DNA of 64,000 bases, taken from assembly GCA_042867185.1 (NCBI GenBank), contig JBHZQV010000007.1, forward strand, positions 124,001 to 188,000. The letters run 5' to 3'. The stretch is from Xylophilus sp042867185 (GTDB lineage: Bacteria; Pseudomonadota; Gammaproteobacteria; Burkholderiales; Burkholderiaceae_C). Every line of letters starts with the position of its first letter. Position 1 is the stretch's first letter. This document shows positions 49,010 through 58,046 of the stretch, piece after piece. The notes beneath the pieces are model-generated. The model saw only the letters and a list, made by a program, of their open reading frames with translations, searched no databases and was not told the DNA's origin. A program made the translations under genes and the position numbers.

Positions 49010-50296
49010 ATGCCACCCTCCGCCCTCGCCGACAGCGTCCCCGACGCAGCCGTTGCCGCCACCGCCGCCGTGCCCGACGCCCTGCACCCCGACAGCCCCG
49101 AGATGGCGGCGATCGTCGCGCTGCGGCGCGACATCCACGCCCATCCCGAGCTGGGCTTCGAAGAGGTCCGCACCTCCGAGCTGGTCGCGCGGAAGCTCAC
49201 CGAATGGGGCATACCGGTGCACCGCGGCCTGGGCCGCACCGGCGTGGTCGGCACCCTGCGCGGCACCGGCGGCACCAGCGGCCGCACCCTGGCCCTGCGC
49301 GCCGACATGGACGCGCTGCCGCTGCAGGAATTCAACACCTTCGCCCACGCCAGCCGCCACCCGGGCCGGATGCACGCCTGTGGCCACGACGGCCACACCG
49401 CGATCCTGCTGGCCACCGCCCAGTACCTGGCGGCGCACCGCGACTTCGACGGCACGCTGTACCTGGTCTTCCAGCCGGCCGAAGAGGGCGGCGGCGGCGC
49501 CCGGGTGATGGTGGAAGAGGGCCTGTTCGAGCGGTTCCCGGCCGAGGCGGTGTTCGGCCTGCACAACTGGCCGGGCATGGCCGCCGGCCACATGGCGGTG
49601 AGCAGCGGGCCGGTGATGGCCTCGTCCAACGAGTTCAGGATCACGGTCCGCGGCAAGGGCTCGCATGCCGCGATGCCGCACCTAGGCATCGACCCGGTGC
49701 CGATCGCCTGCCAGATGGTGCAGGCCTTCCAGAACATCGTCAGCCGCAACAAGAAGCCGCTGGACGCGGGCGTGATCTCGGTCACCATGGTCCACGCCGG
49801 CGACGCCACCAACATCGTGCCCGACAGCTGCGTGCTGGAGGGTACGGTGCGCACCTTCAGCCTGGAGGTGCTCGACCTGCTGGAGGCCCGCATGCGCACC
49901 GTGGCCGAGCACACCTGCGCCGCGTTCGACGCGCAGTGCGAGTTCGTCTTCGACCGCAACTACCCGCCCACGGTGAACCATGCGGCGGCGGCCGATTTCC
50001 TGCGCGGCGTGGTGGCCGAGGTGGTCGGCCCCGACCGGCTGCAGGAGCAGGAGCCGACGATGGGCGCGGAGGATTTCTCGTACATGCTGCAGGCCCGGCC
50101 GGGCGCCTACGCGTTCCTCTCGAACGGCGACGGCAGCCACCGCGACGCCGGCCACGGCATGGGCCCCTGCATGCTGCACAACCCCAGCTACGACTTCAAC
50201 GACGCGCTGATCCCGATCGGCGCGCGCTGCTGGGTGCAGCTGGTGCAGAAGTGGTTTGCCGCGCCGTCGCCGATCCAGATCGCGGATAAAAAGTAG
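49010..50296 (+). CDS. M20-family amidohydrolase (hippurate hydrolase / HipO-like)
   Basis: 428 residues from ATG 49010, with CAGGAG 6 bases upstream. Metal-ligand motifs are LRADMDALPL, MHACGHDGHTA (Cys/His) and QPAEEGGGGA (Glu), plus GKGSHAAMPH in the dimerisation domain and GAEDFSYML near the end. These are typical of bacterial M20D amidohydrolases, which cleave N-acylated amino acids such as hippurate. It is cytoplasmic, with no signal peptide. The substrate is not resolvable from sequence. An extended Ala-rich N-terminus of about 35 residues precedes the catalytic domain. Confidence 0.92.
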   Translation: MPPSALADSVPDAAVAATAAVPDALHPDSPEMAAIVALRRDIHAHPELGFEEVRTSELVARKLTEWGIPVHRGLGRTGVVGTLRGTGGTSGRTLALRADMDALPLQEFNTFAHASRHPGRMHACGHDGHTAILLATAQYLAAHRDFDGTLYLVFQPAEEGGGGARVMVEEGLFERFPAEAVFGLHNWPGMAAGHMAVSSGPVMASSNEFRITVRGKGSHAAMPHLGIDPVPIACQMVQAFQNIVSRNKKPLDAGVISVTMVHAGDATNIVPDSCVLEGTVRTFSLEVLDLLEARMRTVAEHTCAAFDAQCEFVFDRNYPPTVNHAAAADFLRGVVAEVVGPDRLQEQEPTMGAEDFSYMLQARPGAYAFLSNGDGSHRDAGHGMGPCMLHNPSYDFNDALIPIGARCWVQLVQKWFAAPSPIQIADKK

Positions 50297-50323
50297 CCGC
50301 GGCCGGCGTCGGACAACGGCATC

Positions 50324-50344
50324 ATGCTATATATTTTATAGCAT
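50324..50344. repeat. AT-rich palindrome ATGCTAT-atatttt-ATAGCAT
   Basis: A perfect 7-bp inverted repeat with a 7-base AT loop, in the gap between the amidohydrolase and the acyl-CoA-binding protein. It shares the GCTAT...ATAGC core with the palindromes at 20738, 45427 and 52927. Confidence 0.7.
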
Positions 50345-50448
50345 GGTGAGGCTGGCGTGCGGCCGGGGCCGGTGGTCCCCGCACTGCGGGCACGCCCCGC
50401 ACGCCGCCCCCTTAAGATGCGCGCTCCTTCCACCCTCGACCACCGCCC

Positions 50449-50703
50449 ATGTCCGACCTGACCGCCGATTTCGACGCCGCCGTCGCCCGTTCCAAGAACC
50501 TGGCCGAGCGGCCGGACAACCCCACGCTGCTGAAGATCTACGCGCTCTACAAGCAGGCGACGCAGGGCGACAACGCCGAGAAGCGGCCGGGTTTCAGCGA
50601 CGTGGTGGCCCGCGCCAAGTGGGACGCCTGGACCAGGCTGAAGGGCACCGCCGGCGACGCGGCGCGCCAGCAGTACATCGACCTGATCGGCTCGCTGGAA
50701 TAA
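50449..50703 (+). CDS. Acyl-CoA-binding protein
   Basis: 84 residues, the normal size of a four-helix ACBP. The conserved acyl-CoA-contact text is present: LLKIYALYKQATQGDN, KRPGFSDVVARAKWDAW and a Lys/Gly turn before the last helix with YIDLI. It binds medium- and long-chain acyl-CoA esters in the cytoplasm. It is a single gene, convergent with the PHA-system gene on the other strand. Confidence 0.94.
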   Translation: MSDLTADFDAAVARSKNLAERPDNPTLLKIYALYKQATQGDNAEKRPGFSDVVARAKWDAWTRLKGTAGDAARQQYIDLIGSLE

Positions 50704-50737
50704 GGCGCGCGGCGCGGCGCCGCCCGGCCGGCCCGGC

Positions 50738-51085
50738 TCAGGCCGCGGGCGGCAGCGGCGCCGCGGCGGCGGCCGCCAGCGGCAGGCCGTCGACCGCCAT
50801 CGCGTCGAGCGCCTGGCGCGCTTCCTCGGCGATGCGGTCCTGGAACACGCTCAGCAGCAGGCCCAGCTTGGCGTCGAGCACGAAGCGCTCGGCCGCCACC
50901 TCCAGGGTGCCGGTCACGCCGGTGCCGGTGAAGTGCAGCACGTCGGCCTCGTCGGCCACCGCGGATTCCTCGTAGCGGCATTCCATGCCGTAGCGCTCGA
51001 CCATGCGTTCGGCCCAGTGGCGCGCCACCCGCCGCGCGGCCGTCTGGCCCAGGGCATGGTCACGTCGAAGAGTGAGATCGGTCAA
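50738..51085 (-). CDS. Polyhydroxyalkanoic acid system family protein
   Basis: About 115 residues from TTG 51085, with GGGAG 7 bases upstream on this strand. The start overlaps the stop of the aminopeptidase gene as TTGA, so the two are coupled. Text such as RDHALGQTAARRVARHWAERM...YGMECRYE and VLHFTGTGVTGTLEVAAERFVLDAKLGLLLSVFQDRI matches the small PHA-granule-region family found near PHA genes in proteobacteria. The molecular function of the family is unclear. No other PHA gene lies in this window. Confidence 0.8.
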   Translation of the reverse strand: MTDLTLRRDHALGQTAARRVARHWAERMVERYGMECRYEESAVADEADVLHFTGTGVTGTLEVAAERFVLDAKLGLLLSVFQDRIAEEARQALDAMAVDGLPLAAAAAAPLPPAA

Positions 51086-52290
51086 AAGCGGGCTCCCGGA
51101 AGGTTGTCGGTAGAAGCGGTGGTGGCCGTGGTGGCGGTGGCGCCGCCGGCGGCCTCGGCCAGTGCGGCCCGGCGCTCGGCCCGCGGCAGCGCGGCCAGGC
51201 GGCGCACCTCGGCATAGAAGCGGGGCCACGGGTCGCCGGGGGCACGGGCCGCGCGGGCGAAGACCGCCTCGAAACCCGGCACCAGCTCGTCGTAGGCCGC
51301 CTGCGCACCGAAAGCCGCATTGTTGGCCCGGGCCACCCAGGCTTCGTAACCGGACACCTGCGCCGCGTCGCCGCCCCAGCCGGCGCGCAGCGTGGCATAG
51401 GCATTGCGGAAATCCGCCAGCGCGGCGGCCTTTTGCGCAGGCCGGTCGTCGGCGGCGCCTGCGGCGGGCCGGGCCTGGTAGACGGCGCGCAGCCGGTCGC
51501 GGGTGGTCTGCACCAGCATGCGGAAGTCGCGCCGGCGGCCCTCGAAGCGTGCGTAGTCCTGCCGCGCCGCCTCCGACGCCTCGGTGGCCAGCCAGCGCTG
51601 CTGGCCCAGGCGCTCCACCGCGGTGGCGAAGGATTCGTTGAAGCTGGTGTCGTCCTGCACGTAGACCACCTGGTGGGCCAGCTCGTGGAAGACGATGCGG
51701 GCCAGCTCGCCCTCGGGATAGCCGATGAAGGTGTTGAGCAGCGGATCGCCCCCCAGCCAGTTCATCCAGCCCAGCGTGGAATAGGCCGGCACGCCGTACA
51801 CCGCGGTCTCCAGACCGTCGGCCCGCAGGCGGCCGGCCTCGGCCTGGGCCTGGGCTTCTTCGTAGTAGCCCCGGTAGCCGATGCAGCCCGCCACCGGGAA
51901 GCACCAGGTGTGCAGCTCCAGCGAGAGTGCGGGCGCGGCCACCACGTTCCAGATTACCGCGGTGCGCTGCAGGTCGGCATAGCGGCGGTAGCTGGCGTTG
52001 TCGGGCAGGCCCAGTTCGCGCGAGGCGAAGGCGCGGATGCGCCGGGCCAGCTGCAGCCGCTCCTTGAGCACCGGCGGCGCGGCCGGCTCGGCCAGCCACT
52101 GGTCGACCGGGCGGGCGGCCTGCATCACCCGCAGGTGGCCGGTCACCGCGTTCCAGTAGTAGCCGGCGGTAGAGCTGCTCCCGGCGCAGCCGGCCAGCGC
52201 CACGGCGGCCAGCGAGGCGGCGGCGATGCGCAGGGCCCTCTGCAGGGCGATGGTCGGAGGGCGAAAGGCGCAGGGGCGGGCGACGTGCAT
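51082..52290 (-). CDS. Putative zinc aminopeptidase lipoprotein (COG4324 type)
   Basis: 402 residues from ATG 52290. A lipoprotein signal ends in LAGC (Cys35). The zinc-peptidase motif HELAHQ lies at H202-E203-H206, with a likely third ligand E219 in NESFATAVERLG, 16 residues downstream. The upstream text YSTLGWMNWLGGDPLLNTFIGYPEGELARIVF is characteristic of this predicted aminopeptidase family. It is probably anchored in the envelope facing the periplasm. Substrate specificity is unknown. The stop overlaps the start of the downstream PHA-system gene by four bases. Confidence 0.85.
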   Translation of the reverse strand: MHVARPCAFRPPTIALQRALRIAAASLAAVALAGCAGSSSTAGYYWNAVTGHLRVMQAARPVDQWLAEPAAPPVLKERLQLARRIRAFASRELGLPDNASYRRYADLQRTAVIWNVVAAPALSLELHTWCFPVAGCIGYRGYYEEAQAQAEAGRLRADGLETAVYGVPAYSTLGWMNWLGGDPLLNTFIGYPEGELARIVFHELAHQVVYVQDDTSFNESFATAVERLGQQRWLATEASEAARQDYARFEGRRRDFRMLVQTTRDRLRAVYQARPAAGAADDRPAQKAAALADFRNAYATLRAGWGGDAAQVSGYEAWVARANNAAFGAQAAYDELVPGFEAVFARAARAPGDPWPRFYAEVRRLAALPRAERRAALAEAAGGATATTATTASTDNLPGARF

Positions 52291-52549
52291 GCGAAGCGCG
52301 GGAGGGTGTGGGCGGTGGGCGGTCGGTGCGCGGAAACCCGCGAACGCCCGGCAGTGTAGAAGCGCCGCCGGACGCCCGGGTGAGCAGCGGTATCGGTGCG
52401 GGGCCGAAGCCGCCGGCGCCCCGCCGTTCTCGCCGCACGCGGGCCGCTCCGCGGACTGACGGACAGTTGCAGTCGGCGGCACCGCAGGCGGCACAATCCG
52501 CAGACGCCCCGGTGGCGCGACCTTCCAACCGCCCGAAAAACACGACACC

Positions 52550-52873
52550 ATGTTCAAGTTCAAATCCCAAGCCACTGCCGAAGTCATCCTGCTCGAAGCC
52601 AGCGCCCAGCAGGTGCTGAAGATCATCGGCAAGACCCCCTCACCCCAGGGCATCGTCACCGTGGCGCAGATCCCCGACGCCATCGCCGCGCTGGAAGCCG
52701 CGGTGCGCCACGACGAAGAACTGCCCCAGCAGGTCACCGACGAGAACGCCGACGGCGCCGGCCACCATGCGCACGGCGCCAACAGCGTCACCCTGCGCCA
52801 GCGCACCGCGCCCTTCATCGACATGCTCAAGCGCAGCGCGGCCGAAGGCAAGGACGTGGTCTGGGGCGTCTAG
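52550..52873 (+). CDS. DUF1840 family protein
   Basis: 107 residues, MFKFKSQATAEVILLEASAQQVLKIIG. It matches the small betaproteobacterial DUF1840 family, with the conserved end RTAPFIDMLKRSAAEGKDVVWGV. A His/Ala/Gly-rich insert (DGAGHHAHGAN) sits in the middle. No signal peptide or membrane segment is seen. Function is unknown. A single gene, divergent from the aminopeptidase with a 259-base gap. Confidence 0.85.
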   Translation: MFKFKSQATAEVILLEASAQQVLKIIGKTPSPQGIVTVAQIPDAIAALEAAVRHDEELPQQVTDENADGAGHHAHGANSVTLRQRTAPFIDMLKRSAAEGKDVVWGV

Positions 52874-52901
52874 GCCCCGTTCGTGAATGAAAAGTGGCCG
52901 G

Positions 52902-52943
52902 GGCCGGTTTGCGGTGCCGGCCGAACGCTATCGAATTAATAGC
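52902..52943. repeat. GC hairpin followed by GCTAT-ATAGC palindrome
   Basis: GGCCGG / CCGGCC (52902-52907, 52917-52922) is followed by GAAC and then GCTAT-cgaatta-ATAGC at 52927-52943. This is the same two-part layout as 45403-45440. It lies between convergent genes (DUF1840 and a TctC receptor). Confidence 0.55.
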
Positions 52944-52987
52944 AAGGCGGTGCGCAACGCCCGCCGCCCGCCGCTGGCGGCTAGCCG

Positions 52988-54016
52988 CTAGTCGACCTTG
53001 GCGCCCGAGGTCTTCACCACCTGGGCCCACTTGCGGTGTTCGCTGTCGATCAGCTTGGCGAACTCCTGCGGCGTGTTGCCGCTGGGAATCGCGCCCTGGG
53101 CTTCCATCTTTTCCTTGATCGCCGGCGTCTGCAGCGACCGGGCCAGCTCCTGCTGGATCCGGTTGACGATCTCGGGCGGCGTGCCGGCCGGGGCCAGCAG
53201 CCCGAACCACGAGCTGGCCTCGAAGCCCTTCAGCGCCGGGCCGCCGACCTCTTCGACCGTGGGCACGTCGGGCAGGGCCGGCGAGCGCTGGGCGCTGGTC
53301 ACGGCCAGGGCCACCAGCCGGCCGCCCTTGATCTGCTGCATCGACGAGGGGAGGTTGTCGAACATCACGTCCATGTTGCCGCCCACCAGGTCCATGATCG
53401 CCGGGCCCGAGCCGCGGTACGGGAAGTGGACCATGTAGGTGCCGGTCATGCTCTTGAACAGCTCGCCGGCCAGGTGGATCGAGGTGCCGTTGCCGCTCGA
53501 TGCCATGTTGAGCTTGCCCGGCCGGTCCTTGGCGACCCGCACGAAGTCCTGCACGTTGCGGATGCCCATCGCCCTGGCCTTCTCGGCGTTCATCACCATC
53601 ACGTTGGGCACCGCGGCCACCAGCGTCACCGGCGCGAAGTCCTTGATCGGGTCGAACGGCATCCTGGCGTAGAGCGCGCGGTTGATGCCGTGGGTGCCCA
53701 CCGTGCCCATCAGCAGCGTGTAGCCGTCGGGCGCGGCCTTGGCCACGATGTCGGCCCCCACGTTGCCGCCGGCGCCGGCCCGGTTGTCGACGATGAAGGG
53801 CTGGCCGAAGGCCTTCGCCAGCTCGGGCGCGACGGCGCGGGCCAGCAGGTCGGTGGTGCCGCCGGGCGCGAAGGGCACGACGATGCGCACCGGCTTGCCC
53901 GGCCATGCCGGCTGCGCCAGGGCGGTGCCGGAGGCGGCCGCCAGTGCGGCGAGCGCTCCGGCAGCGCGTGCACAGGCACGGAGGAACGTCCGGCGGACAA
54001 CGGGGATGCGGTGCAT
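52988..54016 (-). CDS. Bug/TctC-family periplasmic solute receptor
   Basis: 342 residues from ATG 54016, with GGAG 9 bases upstream. The signal peptide (VVRRTFLRACARAAGALAAL...ALAQ) has adjacent arginines, so Tat or Sec export is possible. The mature protein carries the Bug signature blocks WPGKPVRIVVPFAPGGTTDLLAR, NRAGAGGNVGADIVAKAAPDGYTLLMG and LAVTSAQRSPALPDVPTVEE. Receptors of this family bind carboxylates and feed tripartite tricarboxylate transporters. No TctA/TctB genes are adjacent, the usual orphan situation in Burkholderiales. Ligand unknown. Confidence 0.92.
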   Translation of the reverse strand: MHRIPVVRRTFLRACARAAGALAALAAASGTALAQPAWPGKPVRIVVPFAPGGTTDLLARAVAPELAKAFGQPFIVDNRAGAGGNVGADIVAKAAPDGYTLLMGTVGTHGINRALYARMPFDPIKDFAPVTLVAAVPNVMVMNAEKARAMGIRNVQDFVRVAKDRPGKLNMASSGNGTSIHLAGELFKSMTGTYMVHFPYRGSGPAIMDLVGGNMDVMFDNLPSSMQQIKGGRLVALAVTSAQRSPALPDVPTVEEVGGPALKGFEASSWFGLLAPAGTPPEIVNRIQQELARSLQTPAIKEKMEAQGAIPSGNTPQEFAKLIDSEHRKWAQVVKTSGAKVD

Positions 54017-54334
54017 GCTAAATATCTCCAGGGTGAAATTGAGGCGGCGGCGCAACAGGGTGCCTTGCCACCGAGCTTGGCAGCGGGTTACGCTGCTGCC
54101 AGCGGGTGAAAACCCGGATGCTGCCCGGCGCGCCGGCCCGTCACCATCGGAGGCTTGGATGCTGCGCACGAATCGCCTTGCGACGCCGTCTCTTCAACCC
54201 CGTCTCCGGTCACGGTTCCCGCGAATGATGTGTCCCCTGCAGTCCTGCCGACCGGCCCCGCGGCCCGGCGCCCACCGACGTTTTCCGCACGCCGTCACCG
54301 GACCCCGTAGCGCCGTGCCGCGCCGCTGCCGCCC
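54017..54334. other. 318-base gap between divergent receptor and GGDEF-EAL genes
   Basis: It holds the promoter side of the leftward receptor gene (TTAGCATG start, AAATATCTCC at 54020-54029) and GC-rich sequence toward the right. A 59-codon ORF occupies 54159-54338. No RNA gene, repeat or clear promoter hexamers were found in the rest. Confidence 0.5.
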
Positions 54335-54338
54335 ATGA
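54159..54338 (+). other. Possible 59-codon leader ORF coupled to the GGDEF-EAL gene
   Basis: ATG at 54159 has a good Shine-Dalgarno (GGAGG, 5 bases upstream). The ORF ends in TGA overlapping the next gene's ATG at 54335 as ATGA. The peptide begins MLRTNRLATPSLQP and is Arg/Pro-rich, which argues against a folded product. A role as a translated leader is possible. Confidence 0.3.
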
Positions 54339-57004
54339 CGCCGGCCGGCACCCCCCCCGACGCCCACCACCAGCACCTCGAACACCTCGCGGCGCTGCAT
54401 GCGGTGCTGAGCGCCACCAACGAAGCGGTGCTGCGCTGCGCGACCGAGCGCGACCTGTTCCGCGAGGTCTGCGCCGCCGCGATGGCCGACGGCTATTTCC
54501 GCATCGTCTCGGTCAGCCTGCGCCATGCCGCGACCGGCCGGCTGCGCAGCGTGGCCGCGGCCGGTGTAGAGCCGCAGCTGGTCGACACCATGAACATGGC
54601 GGTCGACGGCGATTCGGTGGAGAGCGGCGGCACCGCGGGCACCGCGTTCCGCACCGGCCGGCCGAGCGTCAGCAACGACCTGCAGAACGATCCGCGCGTC
54701 CAGCGGGTGGCGGCGTGGAAGGAAACGGTCGAACGGCGCCGCCTGGGTTCGGGCGCCGCCGTGCCGCTGGCGCCGCGCCGCGGCACCATCGGCGTGCTGA
54801 TGTTCTACGCCGAGCGGGCCGGCGCGTTCGACGAGGAGACGGTGCGGCTGATCGAGCGCATGGCCCGCAACATCGCCTTCGCGCTCGACAAGTTCGACGA
54901 GGAGGCCGAGCGCCGCACCGCCGAAGAGGCGCTGCGCGCCAGCGAACGCCGCCATGCGATCCTGGAGAGCATCCAGGATGCCTACTACGAGGTGGACCTG
55001 GCCGGCAACCACATGTTCTGCACCACCGCCTTCACCCGGCTGCTGGGCTACAGCCGCGAGGAGGTGCTGGCCACCAACAACCGCGCCTTCCAGACCGACG
55101 CGATGGCGCGGCGGGTGGGCGCCACCTTCAAGCGCGTCTGGCGCAGCGCCGTCGCCTGCGAACGGGAGGAGTGGCAGTACCTGCACCGCGACGGCCGGGT
55201 GCTCGACGTAGAGGGCTCGGTGCACCTGCTGCGCGACGCCACCGGCCGGCCGCGCGGCTTCCACGGCATCCTGCGCGACATCACCCAGCAGCGCGCGACG
55301 GAGTCGGCGCTGCGCGAGAGCGAGGCGCGCTTCCGGGCGCTGACGCACCTGTCCTCCGACTGGTACTGGGAGCTGGACACCCGGCTGCACTACTGCGCGA
55401 TGGAAGGCCGCCGCCACGAAACCGCCGCGGTGCAGCAGGTCTACCTGGGCCGCCCGATGTGGGACGCCGAACTGGCGGTCGACCTGCCCGGCGGCTGGGG
55501 CCCGCTGCGCGAGACGCTGGAGGCCCACCGGCCCTTCCGCGACGTGCCGATGTTCCGCTCGCTGCCCGACGGCCGGCCGTACTTCGTCAGCGTCAGCGGC
55601 GAGCCGATATTCGGTGCCGACGGCGCCTTCGCCGGCTACCGCGGCGTCTCGCACGAGATCACCCGGATGAAGCTGGCCGAGAGCCGCGCCCAGCACCTGG
55701 CGACGCACGACACCCTCACCGGCCTGCCCAACCGGGCCCACTTCGGCACCCTGCTCGGGCGGGCGCTGGCCTTCGCGGCCGAGGGCGCCGCCGGCTGCGC
55801 GGTGCTGTTCATCGATCTCGACCGCTTCAAGTTCATCAACGACACCCTGGGCCACGGCGCCGGCGACCAGCTGCTGCAGGAGCTGGCCGGCCGGTTCCGC
55901 CAGGTGCTGCCGCCGGGCGGCGTGCTGGCACGGCTGGCGGGCGACGAGTTCGTGGTGCTGCTGCCGACCGACGACACCGACACCATCGGCCACGCGGCGC
56001 AGGCGCTGCTGGGCCAGGCGGCGCGCCCGGTATGGATCTCCGGCAGCGAATGCAGCGTGTCGGCCAGCATCGGCGTGGCCCGCTCGCCCGCCGACGGCCG
56101 CGACGAGCAGACCCTGATGAAGAACGCCGACGCGGCGATGTACAGCGCGAAAGACCGCGGCAAGAACAACGCGCAGTTCTATTCGGCCGAGATCCAGGTG
56201 CGCTCGGTCGAGCGGCTGGCGCTGGAGACGGGCCTGCGCCAGGTGCTGGTGCGCCGCGAGCTGGCGGTGCACTACCAGGCCAAGCTCTCCTGCGGCACCC
56301 AGGGCGTGGTGGGCGTCGAGGCCCTGCTGCGCTGGACCAACCCCGAGCTGGGCGAGGTGCCGCCCGCGCGCTTCATCCCGCTGGCGGAGGAAACCGGGCT
56401 GATCGTCGCCATCGGCCGCTGGGTGCTGCACGAGGCCTGCCGGCAGAGCGTCGCGTGGCAGCGCCAGGGCCTGCCCGCGGTCTGCATGGCGGTCAACGTG
56501 TCGGCCCGGCAGCTCGAACATGCCGACTTCATCGCCGACCTGGCCGCGATCCTGCAGGAGACCGGCCTGGAGCCGCGCTGGCTGGAGCTGGAGCTGACCG
56601 AGAGCACCGTGATCCGCGACCCCGAGCGCGCCCTGGCGCTGCTGCAGGCGGTCAAGGCGATGGGCGTGCGGCTGGCGATCGACGACTTCGGCGCCGGCTA
56701 CTCGGCACTCGGCCAGCTGAAGCATTTCCCGGTCGACACGATCAAGATCGACCAGTCGTTCATCCGCGAGCTGGCGACCAGCGCCGAGGACAAGGCGATC
56801 ACCCAGGCGATCATCACCATCGGCCGGGCGCTGGGCCTGACGGTGGTGGCCGAAGGCGTGGAGACGGTCGAGCAGGAGCGCTTCTTGCGCAGCAACGCCT
56901 GCGACCAGATGCAGGGCTTCCACTTCAGCTACCCGGTGGAGGCCACCGCCTTCGCCGCACTGATCGGCGGTACCCCGCCCCGGTCGCAGTGCCACGCACC
57001 ATGA
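54335..57004 (+). CDS. GAF-PAS-PAS-GGDEF-EAL cyclic-di-GMP turnover protein
   Basis: 889 residues without signal peptide or membrane segments, so a soluble sensor. The order is a GAF domain (about 20-180), PAS (about 205-325), a second PAS-like region (about 328-450), GGDEF (about 455-615) and EAL (about 625-880). The GGDEF site reads AGDEF, an allowed variant, within RLAGDEFVVLL. The EAL domain keeps EALLRW, ELTES, IDDFGAGYSAL, IKIDQSFI and VAEGVE, so phosphodiesterase activity is expected. It may be bifunctional, with output set by the sensory domains. Neighbours are two unrelated orphan receptors, giving no direct clue to the stimulus. Confidence 0.94.
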   Translation: MTPAGTPPDAHHQHLEHLAALHAVLSATNEAVLRCATERDLFREVCAAAMADGYFRIVSVSLRHAATGRLRSVAAAGVEPQLVDTMNMAVDGDSVESGGTAGTAFRTGRPSVSNDLQNDPRVQRVAAWKETVERRRLGSGAAVPLAPRRGTIGVLMFYAERAGAFDEETVRLIERMARNIAFALDKFDEEAERRTAEEALRASERRHAILESIQDAYYEVDLAGNHMFCTTAFTRLLGYSREEVLATNNRAFQTDAMARRVGATFKRVWRSAVACEREEWQYLHRDGRVLDVEGSVHLLRDATGRPRGFHGILRDITQQRATESALRESEARFRALTHLSSDWYWELDTRLHYCAMEGRRHETAAVQQVYLGRPMWDAELAVDLPGGWGPLRETLEAHRPFRDVPMFRSLPDGRPYFVSVSGEPIFGADGAFAGYRGVSHEITRMKLAESRAQHLATHDTLTGLPNRAHFGTLLGRALAFAAEGAAGCAVLFIDLDRFKFINDTLGHGAGDQLLQELAGRFRQVLPPGGVLARLAGDEFVVLLPTDDTDTIGHAAQALLGQAARPVWISGSECSVSASIGVARSPADGRDEQTLMKNADAAMYSAKDRGKNNAQFYSAEIQVRSVERLALETGLRQVLVRRELAVHYQAKLSCGTQGVVGVEALLRWTNPELGEVPPARFIPLAEETGLIVAIGRWVLHEACRQSVAWQRQGLPAVCMAVNVSARQLEHADFIADLAAILQETGLEPRWLELELTESTVIRDPERALALLQAVKAMGVRLAIDDFGAGYSALGQLKHFPVDTIKIDQSFIRELATSAEDKAITQAIITIGRALGLTVVAEGVETVEQERFLRSNACDQMQGFHFSYPVEATAFAALIGGTPPRSQCHAP

Positions 57005-57045
57005 AAAAAGCCGCCGGGCCCGGGCGGGCTGCGGCGGCTTTCGGC
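57004..57045 (-). terminator. Terminator for the leftward TctC-type gene at 57060
   Basis: Stem AAAGCCGCCG (57007-57016) / CGGCGGCTTT (57032-57041). On the minus strand it is followed by a T run derived from the AAAAAA at 57004-57009. It may also stop the rightward GGDEF-EAL transcript, with a weaker T tract in that direction. Confidence 0.7.
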
Positions 57046-57059
57046 GCGGGGAGAAACGC

Positions 57060-58046
57060 TCAGTCGGCGTAGACGCCCGCGTTCTTGATGATCGGCGTCC
57101 ACTTGGCGATCTCGGCCGCCACGAACTCCTTGTGGCCGGCAGGCTCGACGCGCTTGTCGTTGGCGATCACGGCGCCCAGGCCCTCTTCCTTCTTGACGAA
57201 TTCCGGATCCTTGAGCGCGACCTTGAGCGCGTCGCTGATCTTCTTGAGCACCGGGGCCGGCGTGCCCTTGGGCGCGTACAGGCCGTGCCAGATCGTGACC
57301 TGGAAGTCCTTCAGGCCGGCTTCCGACAGCGTCGGCAGGTCCTTCAGCGCGGGCGTGGTCAGGCGCTTGTCGGTGGTGACCGCATAGGCCTTGACCTTCT
57401 TGGCCTCGATCTGCGAGGTGGTGTTGGTCGTCTGGTCGCAGAGCAGGTCGATCTGGCCGCCGATCAGGTCGGCGATGGCCGGCGCGGTGCCCTTGTACGG
57501 CACGGGCGTCATCTCGACCTTGGTGGCGCTCTGGAACAGCAGGCCGCACAGGTGCGACGCCGAGCCGACGCCGGCGTTGCCCAGGTTGATCTTGCCCTTG
57601 TTCTCGGCGATCCAGCCGGTCAGTTCCTTGTACGTGTTGGCCGGCAGCGCGGGCTTGGCGATCAGGGTCATCGGCACGTCGTTGATGATGCCGAGGTATT
57701 CGAAATCGCTCTCCACCTTGAACGGCAGCTTGCGGTAGAGGCCGGGCATCGTGGCCATGCCGATGTGGTTGAGCAGCAGGGTGTAGCCGTCCGGGTTGGC
57801 GCGGGCCACCTTGGCGGTGCCGATGGTGCTGCCGGCGCCGGCGGCGTTCTCGATGATCACGCTCACGCCGCCCAGGGGCTTGCGCAGGGCTTCCGCCAGG
57901 TCGCGCGCCACGCGGTCGGTGGGGCCGCCGGCGGTGAAGGGCACGACGATCGTCACCGGCTTGCCGGCGGGGAAATCCTGGGCCTGGACGCCGATGGCGC
58001 CGAGCGCGGCCGCTGCCAGTACGGTGAGGGAGAGCAGTTTGTGCAT
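57060..58046 (-). CDS. Bug/TctC-family periplasmic solute receptor (second copy)
   Basis: 328 residues from ATG 58046 with a clean Sec signal peptide (HKLLSLTVLAAAALGAIGVQAQ). The family blocks are present: GKPVTIVVPFTAGGPTDRVARDLA, NAAGAGSTIGTAKVARANPDGYTLL, LIGGQIDLLCDQTTN and TTPALKDLPTLSEAGL. It is only moderately similar to the receptor at 52988 and is not a recent duplicate. No TctAB partner is present. A terminator lies directly downstream. The ligand is unknown; tricarboxylates, dicarboxylates or aromatic acids are typical. Confidence 0.92.
   Translation of the reverse strand: MHKLLSLTVLAAAALGAIGVQAQDFPAGKPVTIVVPFTAGGPTDRVARDLAEALRKPLGGVSVIIENAAGAGSTIGTAKVARANPDGYTLLLNHIGMATMPGLYRKLPFKVESDFEYLGIINDVPMTLIAKPALPANTYKELTGWIAENKGKINLGNAGVGSASHLCGLLFQSATKVEMTPVPYKGTAPAIADLIGGQIDLLCDQTTNTTSQIEAKKVKAYAVTTDKRLTTPALKDLPTLSEAGLKDFQVTIWHGLYAPKGTPAPVLKKISDALKVALKDPEFVKKEEGLGAVIANDKRVEPAGHKEFVAAEIAKWTPIIKNAGVYAD

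Noticed and set aside
54194..56995. Minus-strand ORF of 933 residues opposite the GGDEF-EAL gene
   Set aside because: Shadow frame; the plus strand has complete GGDEF and EAL motifs.
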